DNA of 64,000 bases from GWF2-33-9 sp964500435 (GTDB lineage: Bacteria; Bacteroidota; Ignavibacteria; Kapaibacteriales; UBA2268), in contig CAZCNL010000008.1 in assembly GCA_964500435.1 (NCBI GenBank), forward strand, positions 1 to 64,000, written 5' to 3'. How positions within the stretch are numbered: the first letter of the stretch is position 1; every line of letters starts with the position of its first letter. The notes below the pieces were generated by a model. That model did not search any database. It was not told the DNA's origin and worked only from the letters and a program-made list of their open reading frames with translations. Of this stretch, positions 1 through 6,861 are shown piece by piece. The translations under genes were made by a program, and so were the position numbers.

Positions 1-99
1 GTAAATACAAATATGCTACAAAGCAAAGCGGAACTACCACACCTCCCGCAATTGCCTATTACACTTTTTTCTAATTTAACAAATTCTATTTATATATAA
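1..99 (+). other. Open frame of 32 codons at the window edge, unidentified
   Basis: The frame from base 1 stays open until a TAA at 97-99. The first 60 bases are richer in G and C than the AT-rich spacer that follows, so they may be the tail of a gene or the edge of a repeat whose body lies outside the window. The short peptide is not one I recognise, and the opposite strand also has a short open frame here. I do not claim a gene. Confidence 0.15.
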
Positions 100-147
100 C
101 AAGTGAAAAACAAAAAAATTACACTTTTGATAAAAAAATTTTTTTTC

Positions 148-223
148 GTCATTGCGAGCGTAGCGAAGCAATCTATTGCATCCTTGGGGATTGCTTCGTC
201 GACTTTCGTTTACTGGCAATGAC
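148..223. repeat. Imperfect palindromic REP/MITE-like intergenic element
   Basis: The left arm (148-173) begins GTCATTGCGAGCG and ends GCGAAGCAATC. The right arm (189-223) begins GATTGCTTCG and ends GGCAATGAC, so both outer ends are inverted copies of each other, with a diverged centre in the right arm. Elements of the type 'GTCATTGCGAG...GAAGCAATC' are, from memory, common as intergenic palindromes in many bacterial genomes. It is visibly more GC-rich than the surrounding spacer. I saw no second copy in this window. Confidence 0.6.
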
Positions 224-299
224 AGAGGTAAGTGCTTTTCATCTTTAATGGTGCAACTAATCTGGATTATTCGTATTCATTCTGAAATATAGTCAAAAA

Positions 300-325
300 A
301 AAAGAGGCATTAAAGTGCCTCTTTT
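300..325 (-). terminator. Intrinsic terminator of the carbamoyl-phosphate operon
   Basis: Stem AAAGAGGCA (301-309) pairs with TGCCTCTTT (316-324) around a 6-base loop. On the minus strand it is followed by a U-run, which is the A-run before 301 on the plus strand. It lies 20 bases past the stop of the last gene of the leftward operon. Confidence 0.8.
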
Positions 326-345
326 ATGAAGGATTATTAAAAATA

Positions 346-1668
346 TTATATTTTCTTTAAAAATTCATTTACGAAATCTTTTACGTCTGGTTTTCCTATT
401 TCGGAAAGTTCGTAATAAACTCGTGTTGCAGGTTTATCTATTTTGATAAATCGAGCAAGATTTATAGGTGTACCAATAACTACGCTATCGCATTCGACGG
501 CATTGATTGTCTTTTCTAAATCTTTCATTTGTTGTTCACCATAACCCATTGCTGGTAGTAAAGTTCCAATGTATGGGTATTTTTCGTAAGTTTCTGCAAT
601 TTTACCAACCGTCCAAGGTCTTGGGTCAACAAGTGAAGCGGCTCCAAAACGTTGAGCAGCAACAACACCAGCACCTATTGTCATTTCTCCGTGAGTTAAT
701 GTAGGTCCGTCTTCAATTGCAAGAACGTTTTTGCCAAGTATTAATTCGGGATTATCAACCATCAATGCTGAAGCAGCAAGAACAATTTTCGCTTTTGGAT
801 TATAAGTACGAATATTCTGCAATACTTCGTCAACATCTTCTGGATATGCTGAGTCAACTTTATTTACAACTACGACATCTGCTAATCGCAAGTTAACTTC
901 ACCTGGATAATAACTGATTTCGTGTCCTGGGCGTAATGGGTCAACAACCACAATCGATAAATCGGATTTATAGAATGACATATCGTTGTTTCCGCCATCC
1001 CAAATGATAATGTCGGCTTCTTTTTCTGCTTCACGAACTATTGCTTCATAATCAACACCGGCATATATTATGCTACCCATTGCAATATGTGGTTCATACT
1101 CTTCCATTTCTTCGATTGTGCACTTGTGTTTGTGCAAATCTTCGATAGTAGCGAAGCGTTGTACTTTTTGAGCTACTAAATCGCCATAAGGCATCGGGTG
1201 CCTAATTGAAACGACTTTTTTGCCTGCATCAACTAAAGCACGGACAACTGCACGTGTTGTTTGACTTTTACCGCAACCTGTTCTCACAGCAGTTATTGAA
1301 ATGACTGGTTTTGTTGATTTAATCATTGTAGGGGCAGCTCCCATCATAGAAAACTTTGCACCAGCTGCCATTACTCGTGAACCAATATGCATCACAGTAT
1401 CATATGGCAAATCACTATATGAAAGGACGCACTCATCAACTTTATGTTCAACAATTAATTTTTCTAAGTCTTTTTCATCGTATATTGGAATTCCTGCTGG
1501 ATATAACTCACCTGCTAATTCTGCAGGATATTTTCTACCTGCAATATCTGGAATTTGAGCAGCTGTAAATGCTACTACTTCGTAATTTGGATTGTTTCTA
1601 TAAATTGTGTTGAAGTTGTGGAAATCACGACCTGCAGCACCGATTATAATAACTTTTACTTTTGACAT
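346..1668 (-). CDS. Cyclic 2,3-diphosphoglycerate synthetase-like P-loop GTPase
   Basis: This 440-residue protein has a Rossmann-like N-terminal part (from 'KVKVIIIGAAGRDFHNFN') followed by a P-loop NTPase domain whose Walker A is VRTGCGKS near residues 128-135. A DGGNND motif follows near residue 225 and an NKVDS stretch near 270 resembles a G-protein NKxD base-recognition motif. It matches the bacterial family annotated after the archaeal enzyme that closes 2,3-bisphosphoglycerate to its cyclic form; the bacterial members have no settled function that I know of. It is the last gene of a five-gene operon with carbamate kinase and two carbamoyltransferases, 28 bases after rocD, with an AAGGTGA Shine-Dalgarno-like sequence before the ATG. 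The context suggests a role in arginine/ornithine or carbamoyl phosphate metabolism rather than cyclic bisphosphoglycerate synthesis; that is inference. Confidence 0.75.
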   Translation of the reverse strand: MSKVKVIIIGAAGRDFHNFNTIYRNNPNYEVVAFTAAQIPDIAGRKYPAELAGELYPAGIPIYDEKDLEKLIVEHKVDECVLSYSDLPYDTVMHIGSRVMAAGAKFSMMGAAPTMIKSTKPVISITAVRTGCGKSQTTRAVVRALVDAGKKVVSIRHPMPYGDLVAQKVQRFATIEDLHKHKCTIEEMEEYEPHIAMGSIIYAGVDYEAIVREAEKEADIIIWDGGNNDMSFYKSDLSIVVVDPLRPGHEISYYPGEVNLRLADVVVVNKVDSAYPEDVDEVLQNIRTYNPKAKIVLAASALMVDNPELILGKNVLAIEDGPTLTHGEMTIGAGVVAAQRFGAASLVDPRPWTVGKIAETYEKYPYIGTLLPAMGYGEQQMKDLEKTINAVECDSVVIGTPINLARFIKIDKPATRVYYELSEIGKPDVKDFVNEFLKKI

Positions 1669-1696
1669 AAATCACCTTGTTTTGTTTAAAAAAATT

Positions 1697-2902
1697 TTAA
1701 TTTATTGGTTTTACTGTTTCAAAAACATTTTTAATTCTTTCTATTGCCCAATCAATTTCTTCTTTTGTAATTACAAGAGGTGGGGCAAATCGTATAGTGT
1801 GAACGTGCGTTTCTTTGCAAAGTAAACCGGCATCTTTAAGAGCTTCAGTAAATGGTCTGGCTGTTGTGTTGAGTTCTAAGCCGATCCATAATCCTGCACC
1901 TCTCACTTCTTTAAATAAAGGACTACCAATGGCTTTTAGCTTTTCAACAAAATATTTACCATTTTCATAAGATTTTTCAGGTAAATTTTCTTCTTCGATG
2001 ACTTCAAGTGAAGCAATTGCAACTGCGGCGGCAAGTGGGTTTCCACCGAAAGTTGAACCGTGTGTTCCAGGTTTAAAAACATCTAATATTTCGCTATCTG
2101 CTAAAATACCGGAAACGGGATAAAAACCTCCACCTAAGGCTTTTCCAACAATCACAATATCAGGCCGAACTTCTTCATAGTAATGTGCGAATAATTTTCC
2201 GCTACGTCCTAAGCCAGATTGAATTTCATCGCAAATAAAGAGTATATTATTTTCTTTGCAAATTTGTTGGATTTCTTTTAAAAATCCTTTTGGAGGAACT
2301 ATGATGCCTGCTTCACCTTGTATTGGTTCAATTAAAATTGCTGCGGTGTTATTTGTTATTTTTGCTTTAAAATCATTGATATCTCCGTATTTCGCAATTT
2401 TGAAGCCTGGTGTAAATGGTCCATAATTTTCGTATGCATCGGGATCTGTCGAAAAACTTACAATTGTTGTCGTACGACCGTGGAAATTTTCTGTTGCAAC
2501 GATTATTACGGCTTGGTTTTCTGGAAGACCTTTGACTTGATATGCCCATTTTCTTGCTGTTTTTATTGCTGTTTCAACAGCTTCAGCCCCGGTGTTCATA
2601 GGTAAGAATTTGTCATATCCTGTCATTGCATTTAATTTTTTGTACAAAATTGGTAATACATTATTTCTAAATGCTCTACTTGTTAAAGTAAGTTTTTTTG
2701 CTTGTTCTACCAATGCATTGAATATCTTGGGATGTCTGTGACCTTGATTTACAGCGGAATATGCTGAAAGGAAATCTAAATATTTTTTCCCTTCGATATC
2801 CCAAACCCAAACGCCTTCAGCTCTTTCAATTACAACATCTAATGGATGATAATTGTGAGCTCCTAATTCGTTTTCGATTTTAATATATTCTTGTGTATTC
2901 AT
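1697..2902 (-). CDS. rocD: Ornithine aminotransferase (ornithine-oxo-acid transaminase)
   Basis: A class-III PLP aminotransferase of 401 residues, the usual length for ornithine-5-aminotransferase. It would transfer the delta-amino group of ornithine to 2-oxoglutarate, giving glutamate-5-semialdehyde and glutamate in the cytoplasm. Visible motifs: NTGAEAVE (103-110) for phosphate binding, DEIQSG with the PLP-pyridine aspartate D225, and the Schiff-base lysine K254 in GKALGGG. The N-terminal 'ENELGAHNYHPLDVV' is typical of OAT rather than of acetylornithine aminotransferase (argD). It lies 27 bases after the pyrB-like gene, inside the operon. With OTC upstream it would remove ornithine released from citrulline, or make ornithine when run in reverse. 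Confidence 0.88.
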   Translation of the reverse strand: MNTQEYIKIENELGAHNYHPLDVVIERAEGVWVWDIEGKKYLDFLSAYSAVNQGHRHPKIFNALVEQAKKLTLTSRAFRNNVLPILYKKLNAMTGYDKFLPMNTGAEAVETAIKTARKWAYQVKGLPENQAVIIVATENFHGRTTTIVSFSTDPDAYENYGPFTPGFKIAKYGDINDFKAKITNNTAAILIEPIQGEAGIIVPPKGFLKEIQQICKENNILFICDEIQSGLGRSGKLFAHYYEEVRPDIVIVGKALGGGFYPVSGILADSEILDVFKPGTHGSTFGGNPLAAAVAIASLEVIEEENLPEKSYENGKYFVEKLKAIGSPLFKEVRGAGLWIGLELNTTARPFTEALKDAGLLCKETHVHTIRFAPPLVITKEEIDWAIERIKNVFETVKPIN

Positions 2903-2929
2903 ATTATTAATTTTTTTAATGTTTAATAA

Positions 2930-3847
2930 TTATTCTTTATCAAATAACATAGTAAGGAGTGCCATCCTTACGTATAATCCATTTTCTGCTTGCCGAAAAT
3001 ATGCTGCTCTTGAGTCTAAATCAACTTCTGGTGATATTTCTATGGAACGAGGCAATGGATGCATAATTAATGCATCATTTTTAAGCTTTTTCAAAACTGA
3101 ACTTCCTATATTGAAATTATCTAAATCGATGTTGCTTTCTTTCAATCTTTCTCTATCAATTCGGGTAACGTAAAGCACATCCAAGTGTTTTAATATACCT
3201 TTGGTTGAGTTCAGTAATTCATAACTTATGTTATGTTCATTTAAATGCTCTAAAATATCAGGTTTCATTTGCATCTCATCAGGTGCAATAAAATAAAGCT
3301 TTACTCTATCGAATTTACTGAGCAAATAAGCAAGCGAACGAACTGTACGTCCATTATCCAATGCACCTATAAATGCGACAGAAAGACCATCTATGGAATG
3401 GCATTCATTATGAATTGTATATAAATCTAATAATGCTTGTGTTGGATGTTGACCACCACTACCGTCTCCGGCATTAATAATGGGCACGCTTGAAACCGCC
3501 GCTGCTCTTTTTGCTCCACCGATTTCGTGATGTCGCAAAACAATGACATCGCAATAATTACCAATAATTCTTATGGTGTCTTCGAGCCGTTCATCTTTTA
3601 TTTCTGATGAAAACTCACGTGCTTGTTCGGTTGAAAGCACTTTTCCACCCAATCTATACATTGCTGATTCGAACGAAAATCTTGTTCGTGTAGATGGAGT
3701 GTAATATAAAGATGCTAAAATTTTGTCTTGATAATCTAAAGTTCCACCTCTTTGAACAATTTTCCTCATTTGGTTAGTTCGTTCAAATAGTTCCATTAAT
3801 CTTGGAACTTTAAATTGTTGGGATTCAATAATATGTTGTAAATTCAT
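2930..3847 (-). CDS. pyrB: Aspartate carbamoyltransferase catalytic chain
   Basis: 305 residues with all the signatures of the ATCase catalytic chain: the carbamoyl-phosphate loop STRTR (52-56), S81 and K84 of the mobile 80s loop (SSEIKDER), HPTQALLDLYTI with H134, and HPLPR near residue 263. HPLPR separates it from ornithine carbamoyltransferases, which have HCLP. It would make N-carbamoyl-aspartate from aspartate and carbamoyl phosphate. No pyrI-type regulatory chain and no other pyr gene is nearby. Sitting between carbamate kinase and ornithine aminotransferase, it may be the ordinary pyrimidine enzyme or a specialised paralogue; whether a second pyrB exists elsewhere cannot be seen here. 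Confidence 0.85.
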   Translation of the reverse strand: MNLQHIIESQQFKVPRLMELFERTNQMRKIVQRGGTLDYQDKILASLYYTPSTRTRFSFESAMYRLGGKVLSTEQAREFSSEIKDERLEDTIRIIGNYCDVIVLRHHEIGGAKRAAAVSSVPIINAGDGSGGQHPTQALLDLYTIHNECHSIDGLSVAFIGALDNGRTVRSLAYLLSKFDRVKLYFIAPDEMQMKPDILEHLNEHNISYELLNSTKGILKHLDVLYVTRIDRERLKESNIDLDNFNIGSSVLKKLKNDALIMHPLPRSIEISPEVDLDSRAAYFRQAENGLYVRMALLTMLFDKE

Positions 3848-3874
3848 AATTTTTCTTATATTAAATTAGATTTA

Positions 3875-4819
3875 TTAATCTGGAATTATAGTTGTTCCAG
3901 CGTTTCCATCTAAAGCATCTGTAATAAATTCAAAGGTTGTGATTATTGCTTTTTTGCCTCCTTGTCTGAGAAACCGCATTACTGCTTCAATTTTTGGTCC
4001 CATATTTCCCGGTGGGAAATGTCCTTCGTTATAGTATTTTTCTATTTCAGAAAGAGTTACAGTATCCAACCCTTTTTGATTATTTTTCTTGTAATTGAGA
4101 TATACTTTGTCAGCGTCGGTGCTAATGATAAACACATCGACATTTAATGTAGCGGCAAGTAAAGCAGAAGACCTATCTTTATCAATCACAGCTTCACTTC
4201 CTATTATGGAGCCGTTTTCTTTTTTTATTACCGGAATACCACCACCACCTAAAGCTATAGTCAAAACACCCATATCAATAATTTTTTCAATAATATCAAC
4301 ACCTAAAATTTCGACTGGTTCAGGCGACGGAACAACTCTTCTCCAACCACGTGCAGCATCTTCGACAACTTGCCAACCCAATTGCTTTTGTTTTTGAATA
4401 GCTACTTCACGAGTATAAAAAGGACCTATTGGCTTTGATGGTTTAAAAAACGCTGGGTCATTTTCATCTACAGCTACTAACGTTGGAATAGTTACAGTTT
4501 CACCTTTAATTCCGATAACTCGAAAAGCATCAATAAAAGCACGTTGCAAAATATAACCAATTTCGCTTTGAGTAGTAGCAACACACATATCAAGTGGATG
4601 TGTATAAACTTCATTTGAAGCACGCTCTGAACGAATAAGAGCCGCTCCTGCTTGTGGTCCATTACCATGTGTGACTATAATTTCCCAACCATCTTTCAAC
4701 ATTTTGGCAATAGCAACGGCTGTTTGATAAGCATTCTCATATTGCTCATCAATTGTGCCCCTTTGTCCTGCACGTATTAAAGAATTCCCACCAATTGCTA
4801 TTAAAGCTTTTTTCGACAC
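3875..4819 (-). CDS. arcC: Carbamate kinase
   Basis: 314 residues, the normal length, opening with the amino-acid-kinase glycine loop IAIGGNSLI. THGNGPQAG (near 50), EPVEI and ALGGGGIPV (near 190) are typical of carbamate kinase. The enzyme interconverts carbamoyl phosphate plus ADP and carbamate plus ATP; in fermenters it makes ATP, and in some archaea relatives run toward carbamoyl phosphate. The start is GTG (4819-4817) with GGAG about 9 bases upstream, and the gene begins 12 bases after argF ends. No arginine deiminase gene is in the window, so the source of citrulline or the direction of flux is open. Confidence 0.92.
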   Translation of the reverse strand: MSKKALIAIGGNSLIRAGQRGTIDEQYENAYQTAVAIAKMLKDGWEIIVTHGNGPQAGAALIRSERASNEVYTHPLDMCVATTQSEIGYILQRAFIDAFRVIGIKGETVTIPTLVAVDENDPAFFKPSKPIGPFYTREVAIQKQKQLGWQVVEDAARGWRRVVPSPEPVEILGVDIIEKIIDMGVLTIALGGGGIPVIKKENGSIIGSEAVIDKDRSSALLAATLNVDVFIISTDADKVYLNYKKNNQKGLDTVTLSEIEKYYNEGHFPPGNMGPKIEAVMRFLRQGGKKAIITTFEFITDALDGNAGTTIIPD

Positions 4820-4831
4820 GGTTTTTCTCCG

Positions 4832-5749
4832 TTATTTCATTAATTTATACATTATAGCTTTTTGTGCGTGTAAACGATTTTCTGCTTCATCAAAAACAAC
4901 AGAATTTTTTGAATCAATAACTTCATCTGTTACTTCATCACCACGGTGTGCGGGTAAACAATGCATAAATAAAGTATCTTCTTTTGCATAGCTCATTAAT
5001 TCAGCATTGACTTGATAAGGTCTGAAAATCTGTTTACGTTTTTCTGTTTCTGCTTCTTGTCCCATTGATGCCCAAACATCGGTATAAATTGCATCGGCGT
5101 TTTTAACTGCTTCTTTTGGATCGTGAACAACTTCGATTTTAGCACCTGTTTTTTTGGCATCCTCATTAGCATTTTGCCAAACTATTAAATTTGGTTCAAA
5201 TCCTCTTGGTGTTGAAATTGTAACATTTACGCCTAATCTTGCTCCTGCGTACATCAATGAATGTGCAACGTTATTTCCATCACCAACATATACTAACTTA
5301 ATTGAATTATCCAATTTTCCTTTATGTTCAAGAATTGTCAAAAAGTCTGCCATCGCTTGGCAAGGATGCAATAAATCTGTTAGCCCATTAATTATTGGTA
5401 TCCTTGCATATTTAGCCATATCTTCGACGATTTGATGTGCAAAAGTTCGTATCATTATTCCTTGAACCATTCTTTCTAAATTCTTAGCTACATCATAAAC
5501 TGATTCTCTTTTACCAAGATTTATTTCATTTGGTGATAAATAAAGAGAGTATCCACCTAATTGTTGTATACCAACATCGAACGATGTTCTCGTCCTTAAT
5601 GATGGTTTTTCGAATATCAACGCAAGTGTTTGCCCTTTCAGTGATTCTGCATATTTGGAGCGGTCCTTTTTCATATCAATTGCTAATTCGAAGGACTCTA
5701 AAATTTCTTCTCGTGTAAAATCACGAACTGAGAGAAAATCTCTTTTCAT
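4832..5749 (-). CDS. argF: Ornithine carbamoyltransferase
   Basis: 305 residues, first gene of the operon. It carries the carbamoyl-phosphate loop as SLRTR (50-54) where the commonest form is STRTR, then HPCQ (128-131), the ornithine-loop motif DVWASMG near 226-232, and HCLP (263-266). These mark it as an OTC rather than an ATCase. It would link ornithine and carbamoyl phosphate to citrulline, in either direction. An AAAGGA ribosome-binding-like sequence precedes the ATG. A strong promoter lies about 220 bases upstream (5974-6003), leaving a long leader. Confidence 0.9.
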   Translation of the reverse strand: MKRDFLSVRDFTREEILESFELAIDMKKDRSKYAESLKGQTLALIFEKPSLRTRTSFDVGIQQLGGYSLYLSPNEINLGKRESVYDVAKNLERMVQGIMIRTFAHQIVEDMAKYARIPIINGLTDLLHPCQAMADFLTILEHKGKLDNSIKLVYVGDGNNVAHSLMYAGARLGVNVTISTPRGFEPNLIVWQNANEDAKKTGAKIEVVHDPKEAVKNADAIYTDVWASMGQEAETEKRKQIFRPYQVNAELMSYAKEDTLFMHCLPAHRGDEVTDEVIDSKNSVVFDEAENRLHAQKAIMYKLMK

Positions 5750-6054
5750 TTTTTTCCTTTAATTTAATTATAAAATATTTAAAAAATTATTTGCTAATTT
5801 TAAAGGTAAAATTATATTGGTGCATCTGTGGTATAATGCTTGAAATTGATTATTTTTTGGGAGCGGTTTTTAGGTAAAAATAACACATAACATTTTTGTG
5901 CTTTATGATTAGTATTTGCAGCAATATTTTTGTATGTATGTGTCAATTTTTGGACTTGTAGTTTTATTAATTACAAAATTACTAATTGTTTTTGAATTAA
6001 CAAGTTTAATTTAATTAATTTAACGTGAATTTTAAACTCGTAAATTATTAACTT
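5750..6054. other. Intergenic region: leader and promoter of the argF operon
   Basis: No gene is visible on either strand. It holds the argF promoter (5974-6003) and the roughly 215-base untranslated leader of that operon. The leader contains a short GCAT...ATGC inverted repeat but no structure I could identify as a known riboswitch, T-box or attenuator. The 50 or so bases nearest folP (6005-6054) are plain AT-rich sequence without a clear terminator hairpin. Confidence 0.5.
5974..6003 (-). promoter_or_regulatory. Bacteroidota-type promoter of the argF-arcC-pyrB-rocD operon
   Basis: Read on the minus strand: TTG at 6003-6001, a 19-base spacer, then TAATTTTG at 5981-5974. This fits the Bacteroidota housekeeping promoter (TTG, about 19 bases, TAnnTTTG). 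Transcription would start near 5968-5970. Confidence 0.65.
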
Positions 6055-6861
6055 TTAACATAATTCAGTTATTATCCTGCGTAAGGTTTGCAAATATTTA
6101 ACATTATGAACTCTCACGATATCAATCCCTTTGGATAATAATAAAGAATGAATCAAAGCAGTTGCAAAATCACGCTCGGCTGGATTTTCTATTCCAAGCA
6201 TTTTTCCAATAAATGATTTTCGTGATATACCAAGCAACAACGGGACATTTAGATTATGGAATTTTTCTAAATTCTTTAGTAATTCTAAATTATGTGAGTA
6301 ATTTTTTCCGAATCCAATGCCGACATCAGCCCATATTTTTTTTACACCAAAACCTTTTGCATAATTTATTTTTTCATCTAAAAAGTTGTAAACTTCTTCA
6401 ATTACATTGTCGTAAAATGGATTATTTTGCATTGTTTTTGGGTTGCCTTGTATATGCATAATAATCAATCCCACTTGGTTTTCAGCAGCTAATTCTGCAA
6501 ATCTTGGCTCGAATTGCAAACCAGAAATATCATTGATTATATTTGCACCTTCTTCTATTGCTGTTTTAGCAACTTCATATTTTGTAGTATCTATTGAAAT
6601 AGGTATTTCGGGGAACTCTTTTCGTAAAACTTGGATTATTGGAATTACTCGACGAAGCTCTTCTTCTAATGGAACTGGAGAAGAATTCGGACGTGAACTT
6701 TCTCCACCAACATCGATGATATCAGCACCTTCGCTTATCATTTGTGTTGCATTTTTTAAAGCTGCTTCTGGGTTTAAATTGCTACCCCCATCAGAAAATG
6801 AATCGGGGGTAGCATTAATTATGCCCATTATTTTAAAATACTTATACTTCATCTTTATCAT
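6055..6861 (-). CDS. folP: Dihydropteroate synthase
   Basis: 268 residues. It condenses 6-hydroxymethyl-dihydropterin diphosphate with p-aminobenzoate in folate synthesis. Signatures are IMGIINATPDSFSDGG near 11-26, DVGGESSRP near 51-59, the ISIDTTKYEVA strand, INDISGL, and a late GISRKSFIG loop binding pterin/PABA. The start overlaps the end of the upstream membrane protein gene by 20 bases; an in-frame ATG nine bases later (6852) is an alternative. Co-transcription with the YfhO-like gene is likely from the overlap, although no functional link is obvious. Confidence 0.92.
   Translation of the reverse strand: MIKMKYKYFKIMGIINATPDSFSDGGSNLNPEAALKNATQMISEGADIIDVGGESSRPNSSPVPLEEELRRVIPIIQVLRKEFPEIPISIDTTKYEVAKTAIEEGANIINDISGLQFEPRFAELAAENQVGLIIMHIQGNPKTMQNNPFYDNVIEEVYNFLDEKINYAKGFGVKKIWADVGIGFGKNYSHNLELLKNLEKFHNLNVPLLLGISRKSFIGKMLGIENPAERDFATALIHSLLLSKGIDIVRVHNVKYLQTLRRIITELC

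Noticed and set aside
1..99. Possible end of a coding gene at the left edge
   Set aside because: Only 32 codons are visible, both strands are open, and no family is recognisable. Kept as an unassigned feature only.
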